A stretch of DNA of 64,000 nt from Gammaproteobacteria bacterium (GTDB lineage: Bacteria; Pseudomonadota; Gammaproteobacteria; Chromatiales; Chromatiaceae): assembly GCA_011389885.1 (NCBI GenBank), contig JAABTK010000006.1, positions 1-64,000 of the forward strand. Reading direction: 5' to 3'. Numbering within the stretch: the first letter of the stretch is position 1; each line of letters opens with the position of its first letter. Of this stretch, positions 55,686 to 64,000 are shown piece by piece. The notes below the pieces were generated by a model that saw only the letters and a program-made list of their open reading frames with translations, was not told where the DNA came from and did no database searches. Made by a program: the position numbers and the translations under genes.

Positions 55686-56839
55686 TCCAGCACGTCCTGA
55701 TACAGCGCATTCAGCCGCTCCACGGTGCGATCGATCGCGAACTCCTGGATAAAACGCTCGCGCCCCCGCTCGCCCATCTCCGCCAACCCCCCTGCGGTCT
55801 TCAACCGCTTAGCCTCCGCCAACGCCCGCCGCAGGGCCGCCGCGTCCTCGGCCCGAGTCACAAACCCGGTGATTTTATCCTTCACCACCCAGCTCATGCC
55901 AGAACCGGCCACGTCGGTGACCAAACAGGGCTTGGCGCAGGCCATGGCCTCCAACAACACCATGCCAAAGGCCTCGGTGCGCTCCACCGAGGGCAGGCAC
56001 AAGAGGTCGCACTCCGCCATCAGCGCCGCCACCTCCGGATCGCTGCGCCGCCCCATTAGGCGCACCTGATCGCCCGCGTTCGCGGCCGCGATCTCCCGCT
56101 CCAACAGCGGCCGCTGCTCGCCCTCGCCCACGATACGCACACTCAGCCCCGGCCTGCCCGCCGCCGCCCGAATCAGATACTCAAAGCCCTTATAGTAAGT
56201 CAAGCGCCCCACCGCCAACACCCGCAGGCCGGCGCCCCAAGCGGCGTCGCCCGCGGCAGCCGCCGCCCGAATGCGGGCCGGCTCCATCCCCAATGGGATC
56301 ACCCGACAGCGCCCCGCCCAGGGCCGCAGGGGTTCACTGCTCCGCCAGTACGCCTCGGAGGTGACCGCCACCGCCCGCGCCCGGCGCAGCAGGCGCTGCT
56401 CAAAGGGGCGATACCCCTGATACCCCAGGCGCAGGCGCCAATCCCGCGGCGAGGCCACCACATCCGAATGCCAATGCACCACCCAGGGGATGCGCCGCGC
56501 CGCGGCCAGGGTCAGCAGCCAAAACGCATTCGGATTCGGCGCATGGATGTGGATCAGGTCCGGGCCGCGCGCCGCAATCAGGCGCGCCAGCAATCGCCGA
56601 TACCCCGGGCTCAGGGGCGTGAACGCCAGCGTTCCCCGCGTCGCCGCCCGCAGCAGATGCAGCGTCCCGCCCGCGGCCTCCGCCCGCTCCTCCTGCGCGC
56701 CCTCGCCAAAGCGATGATTATGCGCCAACACCGAAACATCCAGCCCCGAGCGCGCCTGGGCATGGGCTAAATCCCGCAAAAAGGTCTCCATTCCGCCGCA
56801 AAAGGGCGGAAAATACTTGCCGATATGGAGGATCTTCAC
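55682..56839 (-). CDS. Family 4 glycosyltransferase
   Basis: 385 residues from a GTG at 56839 (VKILHIGKYFPPFCGGMETF). The frame is open 65 codons further but that part lacks GT4 character. GT-B fold: DLIHIHAPNPNAFWLLTLAA, VAVTSEAYW, VLAVGRLTYYKGFEYLIRAA and PSVERTEAFGMVLLEAMACA (the E-x7-E motif). It adds a sugar from a nucleotide donor to a glycan. It is the first gene of the five-gene surface-glycan unit. Confidence 0.9.
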   Translation of the reverse strand: MKILHIGKYFPPFCGGMETFLRDLAHAQARSGLDVSVLAHNHRFGEGAQEERAEAAGGTLHLLRAATRGTLAFTPLSPGYRRLLARLIAARGPDLIHIHAPNPNAFWLLTLAAARRIPWVVHWHSDVVASPRDWRLRLGYQGYRPFEQRLLRRARAVAVTSEAYWRSSEPLRPWAGRCRVIPLGMEPARIRAAAAAGDAAWGAGLRVLAVGRLTYYKGFEYLIRAAAGRPGLSVRIVGEGEQRPLLEREIAAANAGDQVRLMGRRSDPEVAALMAECDLLCLPSVERTEAFGMVLLEAMACAKPCLVTDVAGSGMSWVVKDKITGFVTRAEDAAALRRALAEAKRLKTAGGLAEMGERGRERFIQEFAIDRTVERLNALYQDVLE

Positions 56840-57300
56840 TGTTCGCAAGCTTCGTGTCGCCAGGCCGAAAATGCCGTAAATCGGCGGGTTGATGACGGCC
56901 GAAACCGCCGGAATCCGGGGCCGCAACCATACGCGATTGCGCACCGTTAGGCCATAGAGCCGGGCCTCGTCACGCCTGCGGGGCAGCAACGCCACGGCCA
57001 AACCGGCCGGGGGCGGGGCCAATTCGGCCTGCAACCGCCGAGGCTCAAAAATACCTACGCAAAAGGCAAAATTTGGTCTACTTTTAGAGGATAATCCGCC
57101 GCATCCATCGGGGTCCGTATCGCCATGCCTTCGGCTATGTCTGGAAATTCTTATACCATCTTGCCGGTCTTTCGGTCCGCCTTCGGCGGCGCCTGCCCTA
57201 AGCCCGCTGTGCGCGGCCGGCGAGCAAGTCCCAAGATCCCGCGGCCCGGCGTCTCAGCCGACGGGTCGAAATCCTGCTCAAATAACCCCAGGAGGCGCTC
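56840..57300. other. 461-base gap between divergent units
   Basis: Between the GT4 gene (minus) and the coiled-coil gene (plus). It must contain both promoters. An upstream extension of the GT4 frame and short G-rich frames are present but unconvincing. No repeat-family core is seen. Confidence 0.5.
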
Positions 57301-58185
57301 GTGGATGCGGCAAGCTATTTTCTGATCAACGGCGGCGGGGCGATCTCCCTGGCCGCGGCGCTGTTCTTCGCCCTCGGCGTTGGGCTCGGCTGGTCCCTGT
57401 GGGGGCGCATCCGGCCGCGACTGCAAGAGACCCAACGCAAACTGCGCCTAGCCCAGGCCCGGGTCGAGGCCTCGACCAAGGAGGCCAGGCAATTGCGCAG
57501 CGAGCGGGAGGCGAAACAAGACAGCCTCTCCCGCGCCAGCGAGGCCCGAGAGCGGGAACGCCTGCGCGCCGCCTCGGCGGAAAAGGGGCAGGCCAAGACC
57601 GCTGAACAACACGCGCGACTGCAAGCGGACGCGCAGCAACTTCAGGCGCAGAAACAGGCCCTCGAAGACCAACAACAGGCCCTGCAATCCCGCGTCGATG
57701 CCTATAAGAAGGCCAATTCCGAGCTGAAGGCCAGGCTGGAGCAGGCCGCCGAATCGGAGCAACGGCTGAGCCGGGCCGAGACCGCGGCCGCCGAATTGCA
57801 GGCCGAGCTGGCGGCCCGCGACCGCCGCCTTGACGCCCTGGGCGCCCGCGCCGCGGCCTTGGAGCAAGCAGCCTCCGAGGCGCGGCGCGGACCCCGAGCC
57901 AAGCGCTGCGCCGAGCCCGCTGGAATGCGGCAGGACCCCCGCCTGGGTCCGGTCTATGACGAGGCCCCGGCGGAGGCGGACGACCTGACCCAGATCAAGG
58001 GCGTAGGCGATGTCTTGCAAGCCAAGCTAAACCAACACGGCATCTATCGCTTCGCCCAAATCGCCGCCTGGGGTCCGGACCAAGGCGAGGCCTTTTCCGA
58101 GTTGCTCCAGTTCAAGGGCCATATTCAACGCGAGCACTGGGCCGAGCAGGCCAAGGCCCTGGCCGCGGGGTCGGGAGGTGATTGA
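57301..58185 (+). CDS. Membrane-anchored coiled-coil protein with C-terminal helix-hairpin-helix-like domain
   Basis: 294 residues from a GTG with AGGAGG upstream. One N-terminal transmembrane helix (ISLAAALFFALGVGLGWSLW) precedes about 170 residues of Ala/Gln/Glu/Arg-rich coiled coil. It ends in DDLTQIKGVGDVLQAKLNQH, GIYRFAQIAAW, a helix-hairpin-helix-like module as in proteins described as H-hH or L21/DUF4332-type. Such modules bind DNA or rRNA, or mediate contacts. Function is unknown; membrane-tethered nucleic-acid binding is speculative. A TlpA-like gene follows. Confidence 0.75.
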   Translation: MDAASYFLINGGGAISLAAALFFALGVGLGWSLWGRIRPRLQETQRKLRLAQARVEASTKEARQLRSEREAKQDSLSRASEARERERLRAASAEKGQAKTAEQHARLQADAQQLQAQKQALEDQQQALQSRVDAYKKANSELKARLEQAAESEQRLSRAETAAAELQAELAARDRRLDALGARAAALEQAASEARRGPRAKRCAEPAGMRQDPRLGPVYDEAPAEADDLTQIKGVGDVLQAKLNQHGIYRFAQIAAWGPDQGEAFSELLQFKGHIQREHWAEQAKALAAGSGGD

Positions 58186-58245
58186 CGCAACGAGGATTCC
58201 GTAGGAGCATATTGGATCCTTTGGTTTACGCGCTACGTTACCTTA

Positions 58246-59520
58246 ATGTCCTGGCTCCCGATCCCGTCCCGACTCGCCGCGGTCTTATTGGCCTTTGCCG
58301 CACTCACGCCGCCCCTGTTCGCCGCCGAAAGCCTGGCGCTGAAACTGGAAGACGCCGAAATCTTCATAGAACGCCTCCCCGGCGGCGCCGACCGCCTGTT
58401 GTGGCTGCCGTCGGAATACGGCTTCCAGGGCGCGCCCGAGCGCCTGATCGCCGAAGAGCTGGCGGTGTCCGGCCTCGAGGTCTGGCTGGCCAACCTGCAC
58501 GACAGCTATTTCCTGGCCCCCGGCGCGAGCAGCCTAGAGCAGATCCCGGTCGAGTCCTACGCCGCCCTGATTCAGGCCGCCCGGCCAAAAACCGGCCGCC
58601 TGTATCTGCTCACCTCGGACCGCGGCGCCCGACCAACATTGCAGGCGCTGCGCCGCATTCAGGCCGGGGGTGAAAACGCCGAACCGCTGGGCGGCCTGAT
58701 CCTGTTGCACCCCAACCTGACCGCCACCCCGCCCCTATCCGGCGAGCCGGCGCGTTATTTCCCGGTGACCCGGGCGACCAACCTGCCCATCTACCTCATG
58801 CAACCCCTGAGTTCAGCCAGGCGCTGGTATCTGGCGGACTTGATCCGCGCCCTGGAACACGGCGGCAGCGACGTGTATCTGCACCCGCTGCCGGAGGTGA
58901 GCGACGGCTTTCAGGCCCGCCCCGACGCCACGCCTTACGAACTGGAGGTGCGCGCGGAGCTGCCCGGCATGCTGGCCCGCGCCACCGAACTGCTGAACCC
59001 CTACAACCGCCGCCCGCGCACGCCGCCGCCGCTGGGCGCGGAGGCGGATGCAGGGGCGGGCGCCGCGGCCCAGGCCGCTGGCCTGCAACCCTATACCGGC
59101 GACCCGACCCCGCCGCCGCTCGCGGCCCTGGATCTGAAAGGCCGGGAACATCGCTTGGAGGACTACCGCGGACGGGTGATACTCCTCAACTTCTGGGCCA
59201 CCTGGTGCCCGCCCTGCGTGGAAGAGATCCCGTCCATGGGCCGTCTCCAGGCCGGGTTCGACGAGCAAGACTTCGTGATCCTCGGGGTGGACATCGGAGA
59301 AGACGCCGCCACGGTGGAGGCGTTTCTGAACCAGGTGCCGGCGGCCTTCCCGGTGTTGCTCGACCCCGCCGGGACGTTGGTGGCCCCGTGGAAGATTCGC
59401 GCCTTCCCCACCAGCTTCCTGCTCGACCGCGAGGGCCGCATCCGTTACGGCTACTACGGCGCCTTGGAGTGGGATAATCCGGCAGTGGAGACACTGGTGC
59501 AGGGGCTGGCGGAAGAGTGA
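58246..59520 (+). CDS. TlpA-like periplasmic thioredoxin fused to an N-terminal DUF3530-like domain
   Basis: 424 residues with a Sec signal (LAAVLLAFAALTPPLFAAES). Residues about 30-250 look like an alpha/beta hydrolase-like domain (RLLWLPSEYGFQGAPERLIA, then LPIYLMQPLSSARRWYLADL) with no clear catalytic Ser motif. After a Pro/Ala linker (about 255-290), residues 295-424 are a TlpA/ResA thioredoxin with VILLNFWATWCPPCVEEIPS (Cys321, Cys324) and FPTSFLLDREG carrying the cis-Pro. It probably reduces disulfides in the periplasm; the N-domain may select the partner. The fusion is uncommon among TlpA proteins I know. Confidence 0.8.
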   Translation: MSWLPIPSRLAAVLLAFAALTPPLFAAESLALKLEDAEIFIERLPGGADRLLWLPSEYGFQGAPERLIAEELAVSGLEVWLANLHDSYFLAPGASSLEQIPVESYAALIQAARPKTGRLYLLTSDRGARPTLQALRRIQAGGENAEPLGGLILLHPNLTATPPLSGEPARYFPVTRATNLPIYLMQPLSSARRWYLADLIRALEHGGSDVYLHPLPEVSDGFQARPDATPYELEVRAELPGMLARATELLNPYNRRPRTPPPLGAEADAGAGAAAQAAGLQPYTGDPTPPPLAALDLKGREHRLEDYRGRVILLNFWATWCPPCVEEIPSMGRLQAGFDEQDFVILGVDIGEDAATVEAFLNQVPAAFPVLLDPAGTLVAPWKIRAFPTSFLLDREGRIRYGYYGALEWDNPAVETLVQGLAEE

Positions 59521-59706
59521 TCGGGCGGGCGTTGCGGCATCTTCGACTTGACCTTTACACCCCAAGTCTGAAATATTCCGTGTAAAATCACCCCAGTTCA
59601 CCTCAGCGGGCGATCCGCCGAATCAGGACTGATCGACCTGAAACACCCCATTGGGCGGGGCTTGCGCACAGCTCGCCCCGATGTACTGCCTATCGGAGTC
59701 CATTGC

Positions 59707-60513
59707 ATGCTTTCACGGGTCCTAGCACACGGCGGCAACCCGCTTCGCTTTTTGTTTTTGATGTTGTTTTCCTGCCTGGTGAGCGCAGAAGAGCAACTCC
59801 GCTCCTCTCTCGACCTCACTGGCCAACAGCGCATGCTCTCACAGCAAATGCTCAAGGCCTATTGTCAAATGGGCGAGGAAATCCGCTACCTGGTGGCCGC
59901 CGATCAGCTCAAGAAGGCGGCGCCGGAGTTCGAGGCCAACCACGCCGCACTGGCGGGAATGGGGCTGCCGGAGCCGGCCAAGGCCGCGCTGCAGCGAGTG
60001 CAGGCACGCTGGGAGCCGGTGAAAAAGATCACCGCCGCGCCGGTCGAGCAGGCGCAAGCCGCGGCCCTGTACACCGCGACCAACGAACTGCTGGCGGAAC
60101 TCGACACCTTATTCGCCGCCTTGCAGGACAAGACCCGCGAGGCGCAAAGCGAACTGCTGGTGAAGGCGCTGAATCAGCAGATGCTGACCCAGCGGGTGGC
60201 GGCCCTGTACATGGTCCTCAATTGGGGGCTCGAGGACCCCGCCTACCACGAGGCCTATCGCGATGCCAAAGCGGACTTTGATGAAAACCTGAGGATGCTG
60301 ACCACCTCGCCCGTCAATACGGCGGAAACCCGGGCCGACCTGATCAAGATCACCCGCAAGTGGGAAATGCTCGAAGAGAGCGACCAGGCCGACAACAAGA
60401 CCCTGCCCAATTTGATGATTCGGGTCTTGGACCGAATCGAAGAGCAGATGCGCGAACTGGTTCAGTTGTATCTCCACGGCAGCGAATTGGATACCGCCGC
60501 TGCGGCCGAGTAA
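59707..60513 (+). CDS. PilJ-N/NIT-like periplasmic sensor-type protein
   Basis: 268 residues from ATG 59707. The N-terminus has a signal-like hydrophobic stretch (FLFLMLFSCLVSAEEQ). Two copies of the type-IV-pilus PilJ N-terminal motif are visible: LTGQQRMLSQQMLKAY (about 40-55) and ALNQQMLTQRVAALYM (about 155-170). Both belong to long helices of a four-helix bundle. No transmembrane exit, HAMP or kinase domain follows, so it is a free periplasmic version. It may bind a small ligand such as nitrate. Seventy-five bases before the DUF4426 gene. Confidence 0.75.
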   Translation: MLSRVLAHGGNPLRFLFLMLFSCLVSAEEQLRSSLDLTGQQRMLSQQMLKAYCQMGEEIRYLVAADQLKKAAPEFEANHAALAGMGLPEPAKAALQRVQARWEPVKKITAAPVEQAQAAALYTATNELLAELDTLFAALQDKTREAQSELLVKALNQQMLTQRVAALYMVLNWGLEDPAYHEAYRDAKADFDENLRMLTTSPVNTAETRADLIKITRKWEMLEESDQADNKTLPNLMIRVLDRIEEQMRELVQLYLHGSELDTAAAAE

Positions 60514-60588
60514 ACGCGGTGCGGATTGCGTCCGGGCCTCGGCGTCGCCATATTACAGGCTGTGTTTTTTATTCAGGAGGCCGATCCC

Positions 60589-61026
60589 ATGTCCAAATTG
60601 TTACCGATCCTCGCCCTGTGGCTGGCCGCAAGTTCTGCGGCCATGGCCCAGAACAGCGTCACCGTGCAGGGCTTCACGGTGCATTACAACGCCTTCAAGG
60701 CGGAATTTCTGAGCCCTGAAATCGCCGCCCAATACGGCATCCAGCGCAGCAAGTACCGCGGGGTGCTGAATGTATCGGTGATCCGGGAGCAGGCCGGAAC
60801 CACCGGAACCGCGGTGGCTGCGGACATCGACGCCGAGGCCCGCGAACTCACGGGCAAGCTCAAGCCGCTGCATTTGCGCGAAGTGCGTGAGCAGGAGGCC
60901 ATCTACTATGTGGACGACTTCCCCATCGTAGACGGCGAGACCGTGCGATTCGAACTCCAGGTCAGGCCCGAAGGCGACGCCCCGGTGCTCAACGTCAAGT
61001 ATGAACAAGCGTTCTACGTCGATTGA
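60589..61026 (+). CDS. DUF4426 periplasmic protein
   Basis: 145 residues from ATG 60589 with CAGGAGG eight bases upstream. The signal peptide ends SSAAMA, giving a mature N-terminus QNSVTVQGFTVHYNAFKAEF. IAAQYGIQRSKYRGVLNVSV and PEGDAPVLNVKYEQAFYVD are the DUF4426 blocks (beta-sandwich). Function is unknown. Confidence 0.85.
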   Translation: MSKLLPILALWLAASSAAMAQNSVTVQGFTVHYNAFKAEFLSPEIAAQYGIQRSKYRGVLNVSVIREQAGTTGTAVAADIDAEARELTGKLKPLHLREVREQEAIYYVDDFPIVDGETVRFELQVRPEGDAPVLNVKYEQAFYVD

Positions 61027-61074
61027 GCGGGATCTTGCGCGACAGGGACACGGCTGCGCTCGAATCGATCATGG

Positions 61075-61230
61075 GCGCTCGGGGCAGGCGCGGGCGAGTA
61101 CGCCCGCGCACAAGTAACGGAAACAACCAAACCCTGCGGCTTGCGGAACGCAAAGCACCCGGAGAGCCCCTCAGCGCTGGAGTACACGCCTTGGCGTGTG
61201 CGGGCTAGAACGCACAGCCCAAGGGCTGTA
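61075..61230. repeat. Degenerate dispersed repeat
   Basis: GAGTACGCCCGCGCAC, AAGTAACGGAAACAACC, GCGGAACGCAAAGC, then CGCTGGAGTACACGCC. No gene is supported between 61027 and 61286. Confidence 0.6.
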
Positions 61231-61286
61231 GGCCAAAAAGCAGGCCGTGCGGTTGCCCGCTGGTTTGATCAAATACCCACCGGCCT

Positions 61287-61569
61287 TGGCTTGGCCTCAG
61301 TGCCGAACCGCCGCCCGTAGCTTGGAGACATCTTCCACCGACAGCCCGGTGGCTTTGGCGATCAGCGAGTCATCCATCTCGGTGAGGGTGATCAGGTTTT
61401 GGGCGGTTTCGCGGCCCCTTTCCACTCGCCCCTCTCGAAGCAATTGCTCTCGCCAGGTTTGCAGGTTTTCCGCCAGCATGTCGCTATCCTCCGTCAGGCT
61501 ATTGAGTTCGTTTAGGTTGATTTCGGCGCCGAGGCGCTCCAGGTGGCGCTTGAGCCAGCGGCCTTGGCC
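61287..61569 (-). pseudogene. Partial tandem copy of the 3' end of the Rpn-family gene
   Basis: The minus strand encodes the last about 90 residues of the neighbouring full gene (RWLKRHLERLGAEINLNELN, MLAENLQTWREQLLREGRVE, ETAQNLITLTEMDDSLIAKA). It has a few substitutions and only one unit of the EGRV repeat. The duplicated block starts and ends in GGCCTTGG/TTGGCCT context. It has no start of its own except an internal Met (61479). Confidence 0.8.
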
Positions 61570-62580
61570 TTAGTGCCGAACCTCCTCCCGTAGCTTGGAG
61601 ACCTCTTTCACGGACAAGCCGGTGATCTTGGCGATCATCGGATCGTCCATTTCGGTGAGGGTGATCAGGTTTTGGGCGGTTTCGCGGCCCTTTTTCACTT
61701 GGCCCTCCATTCGGCCCTCCATTCGGCCCTCCATTCGGCCCTCCACTCGGCCCTCTACTCGCCCCTCCACTCGGCCCTCCACTCGCCCCTCTCGAAGCAA
61801 TTGCTCTCGCCAGGTTTGCAGGTTTTCCGCCAGCATGTCGCTATCCTCCGTCAGGCTATTGAGTTCGTTTAGGTCGATTTCGGCGCCGAGGCGCTCCAGG
61901 TGGCGCTTGAGCCAGCGGGTGATGAGGTCGTCGATGCGCGCTTTGTTGGGATCGGCCTTGATGATGGCGACGATCCGGTTCACCGCCCGTTGCAGGCCTT
62001 GTTGGCTGGGCTGGGCGTTTTCGATGCCGAAGACGCCGCTGAGCGCCGTGCCCTTGGCCTCCAGTTCCTCTTCAGTATAGCCGCTTTGGTCGATGAGGTA
62101 GTAGCGCAGGTGCGGCTGGTAGGCCTTAAGGAAGGCCGGGGGGGCGGGCCGGATCAGCTCGTAGATGTCTTGCTTGGCGGTCCAGGTCTTGGAGCCGTTG
62201 TATAGGACGATGGGCAGCACCGGCGGCAGGCCTTTGGCGGCGGTGGTGACGCCGGTCTTGATGAGGTGGTCGTAGAAGCAGGCCAGGTAGTGCATCAGCC
62301 GGATGGGCATGCGGTGGTCGTTTGCGGACTGAAATTCCATAAGAAGGTAGAGGAAGACCCGTTGGGTCAGGCCCTGCCAGGAGACCTCTACCGACCATAC
62401 CACGTCTTCGAACTTTTCCTTGAATAGCGGGGTGATGTAGTTGCCGCTGTGGTTCTGGAGGGTGCTGAAGTCCATTAGGTCGGCGATTTCGGCCGGGACG
62501 AAGCCTTCGATCAGTTGCTGAACGAACTCCGGGTGGCTGAACAGTTCCTTGTAGCCGGTGTCGTGGTGGTTGTGGGTCAT
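61570..62580 (-). CDS. Rpn-family recombination-promoting nuclease/putative transposase
   Basis: 336 residues from ATG 62580 (MTHNHHDTGYKELFSHPEF). The family core reads VVWSVEVSWQGLTQRVFLYL with LLMEFQSANDHRMPIRLMHY, the D...E-x-Q/K PD-(D/E)XK motif of Rpn/YhgA-like proteins, and PPVLPIVLYNGSKTW. The C-terminal third contains seven or so tetrapeptide repeats (EGRV, EGRM), encoded by 12-base units, before ETAQNLITLTEMDDPMIAKI. Rpn proteins are nucleases that raise recombination or act in phage defence with small C-terminal products. The repeat run and partial duplication fit frequent slippage. Confidence 0.9.
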   Translation of the reverse strand: MTHNHHDTGYKELFSHPEFVQQLIEGFVPAEIADLMDFSTLQNHSGNYITPLFKEKFEDVVWSVEVSWQGLTQRVFLYLLMEFQSANDHRMPIRLMHYLACFYDHLIKTGVTTAAKGLPPVLPIVLYNGSKTWTAKQDIYELIRPAPPAFLKAYQPHLRYYLIDQSGYTEEELEAKGTALSGVFGIENAQPSQQGLQRAVNRIVAIIKADPNKARIDDLITRWLKRHLERLGAEIDLNELNSLTEDSDMLAENLQTWREQLLREGRVEGRVEGRVEGRVEGRMEGRMEGRMEGQVKKGRETAQNLITLTEMDDPMIAKITGLSVKEVSKLREEVRH

Positions 62581-62810
62581 GGCTGGGGGCTCCATCGGCT
62601 TGGCTACGGCTAGCTTAACACAGCCGAAGGAGGCGGGCCGGGGGCGGGCTGCGCAATCGAAGTGCGGCAAAATCCGGGCTTCGCCAGGCCCTTCCGGGCC
62701 GATTCCCCGACCGGCCCGCTAAGCGAAAGTTGTAGCGGGGGCTACAATCTGGAAGAATTGCCCCTCCCGGGCCTGGCCCGTTCTAAGTTAGAGACCCGCT
62801 GCGAACCCTT

Positions 62811-63839
62811 ATGCTGATCGATATTGCTGCCATTGTCGCCGGCTTGGCCATACTGGTGTGGAGCGCCGACCGTTTTGTGGACGGCGCCGCCGCCTTGGCG
62901 CGCAACTTCGGCGTGTCCCCCATGCTGATCGGGCTCACGATCGTGGGCTTCGGCACCTCGGCGCCCGAAATCGTGGTGTCGGCCTTCGCCGCGTTGGACG
63001 ATAACCCCGGCCTGGCCATCGGCAATGCATTGGGCTCCAACATTGCGAACATCGGCCTGATCCTCGGCGCCACGGCCTTGGTGGCCCCGCTCACGGTGCA
63101 GTCCGCCACCCTGCGGCGCGAGTATCCCATGCTGCTCGCGGTCACCCTGGGGGCCGCGGCGCTGATGTTCGATGGCGATTTGGACCGCCTTGACGGCGTG
63201 CTGTTGCTGGCCGCGCTGGTGCTGGTGCTCGGCCTGATGATCCGCATGGGCATGGCCAGCCGCGCCAACGACCCCTTGATTCAAAACTATGTCGATGAGC
63301 TGCCCGAGCCGATGTCCAATAGGCGCGCGCTCAGCTGGTTTTTTATCGGCCTCATGCTGCTGCTGGTGAGTTCGCGGCTGTTGGTCTGGGGCTCGGTGAA
63401 CATCGCCCAGGCCCTGGGGATTAGCGACCTGGTGATCGGCCTCACCATCGTCGCCTTCGGCACCAGCCTGCCGGAGCTGGCCGCCGGCATCGCCAGCGCG
63501 CTGAAGAAAGAACACGACCTGGCCCTGGGCAACATCATCGGCTCCAACATCTACAACCTGCTGGCGGTGCTGCCGATGGCGGCGCTAATCGCCCCCGGCC
63601 CCTTCGACCCCGCGGCCCTGCTGCGCGATATGCCGGTAGTCATCACCCTCACCCTGGCGCTGTTCGTAATGGGCTACGGCTTCGGCGGGCCGGGCCGCAT
63701 CAACCGCACCGAGGCCACGGTGCTGGTGCTCGCCTTCGTGGCCTACCAAGGCTATCTGTTCTATAGCGTGCGGCAAGCGATCCCCGAACCCACCGCCCTC
63801 GCCCCGCTGGCCTGCGACCTGTGTCGAATCCTGACATGA
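62811..63839 (+). CDS. yrbG: Calcium/sodium antiporter, CaCA family
   Basis: 342 residues with two five-helix halves. Each has the alpha-repeat signature: GLTIVGFGTSAPEIVVSAFA (46-65) and GLTIVAFGTSLPELAAGIAS, containing the ion-binding Glu. GNALGSNIANIGLILG and GNIIGSNIYNLLAVLP are the second motif pair. It exports Ca2+ against Na+ or H+. The adjacent kdsD start overlaps its stop, the conserved yrbG-kdsD order. Confidence 0.95.
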   Translation: MLIDIAAIVAGLAILVWSADRFVDGAAALARNFGVSPMLIGLTIVGFGTSAPEIVVSAFAALDDNPGLAIGNALGSNIANIGLILGATALVAPLTVQSATLRREYPMLLAVTLGAAALMFDGDLDRLDGVLLLAALVLVLGLMIRMGMASRANDPLIQNYVDELPEPMSNRRALSWFFIGLMLLLVSSRLLVWGSVNIAQALGISDLVIGLTIVAFGTSLPELAAGIASALKKEHDLALGNIIGSNIYNLLAVLPMAALIAPGPFDPAALLRDMPVVITLTLALFVMGYGFGGPGRINRTEATVLVLAFVAYQGYLFYSVRQAIPEPTALAPLACDLCRILT

Positions 63840-64000
63840 TGCCCAGCCCGGCCGCGTCCTCCGAAGAGGCCGCTGGGCTGCAAGCCCTAGGACTGGCGGT
63901 GATTCGCAACGAGGCCGCGGCCATCGAGGCCTTGGCGGCGCGGGTGGACGCCGCCTTCGTAGACGCCTGCACCTTCATGCTCACCTGCGCCGGGCGCATC
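63836..64000 (+). CDS. kdsD: Arabinose-5-phosphate isomerase, N-terminal part (cut by window edge)
   Basis: 55 codons are present, starting ATGATG overlapping the yrbG stop. LQALGLAVIRNEAAAIEALA, then FMLTCAGRI, matches the KdsD/KpsF N-terminus that leads into the SIS domain. It converts ribulose-5-P to arabinose-5-P for Kdo and lipopolysaccharide synthesis. The SIS and CBS domains lie outside the window. Confidence 0.85.
   Translation, partial: MMPSPAASSEEAAGLQALGLAVIRNEAAAIEALAARVDAAFVDACTFMLTCAGRI

Overview
The window is a GC-rich chromosomal segment of a gammaproteobacterium. The evidence is gene order: thrS-infC-rpmI-rplT-pheS-pheT-ihfA-merR-tRNA(Pro); the yra-type block dolP/yraN/lpoA divergent from rsmI; and yrbG directly followed by kdsD. 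A hydrogenase maturation cluster, a DsrE-like protein and an osmoregulatory-type glucan synthase suggest an autotrophic or sulfur-metabolising lineage such as Chromatiales, but that placement is inference.

Layout. 0.5-4.8 kb: hydrogenase maturation (a HupH_C-MobB fusion and an endopeptidase, divergent from hypC-hypA-hypB-hypD). 5.3-8.1 kb: small accessory genes (DsrE-like, DegV-like, a YRG-motif protein, a uracil-DNA-glycosylase-superfamily protein). 8.4-16.9 kb: one 2859-codon cyclic beta-1,2-glucan synthase. 17.9-20.3 kb: LysR regulator, unknown protein, PerM-type permease. 21.0-27.0 kb: purK/purE, tilS, accA, unknown acidic protein, HAD hydrolase. 27.2-35.4 kb: the translation operon. 35.5-38.1 kb: tRNA-Val, YchJ, Bax-inhibitor-1 family protein, a 59-codon membrane protein, five 41-bp REP-like repeats, and a duplicated tRNA-Glu/tRNA-Ala pair. 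38.2-39.1 kb: relics of a hydrogenase large-subunit-like gene and of a REP-associated transposase. 39.2-43.5 kb: an AT-richer island that reads as an integrase-less integron cassette array (attC-like sites, hicBA, a C5 methyltransferase with a probable restriction enzyme, an ORF-less group IIC-like intron, a secreted protein). 44.3-51.2 kb: tRNA-Ile(CAU), rpoD, glcD-like, dolP, yraN, lpoA. 51.3-57 kb: rsmI, then a surface-polysaccharide type block (epimerase, two GT2, DUF2304, GT4). 57.3-64 kb: coiled-coil protein, TlpA-like fusion, PilJ-N-type protein, DUF4426 protein, Rpn-family nuclease with a partial duplicate, yrbG and the start of kdsD.

A dispersed, MITE-like repeat family (ends CTAG-n-CGCCTGCGCAC, then AATAACGGAAACAACG and AGGAACGCAGAG) sits in nearly every long gap. 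It has two near full-length copies (about 158-536 and 20344-20706). Several genes end inside its termini and take their stop codon from it. The most interesting region is the cassette island, where attC folding signatures, stop codons lying in attC core sites, and defence/toxin genes coincide with a group II intron and no integrase.
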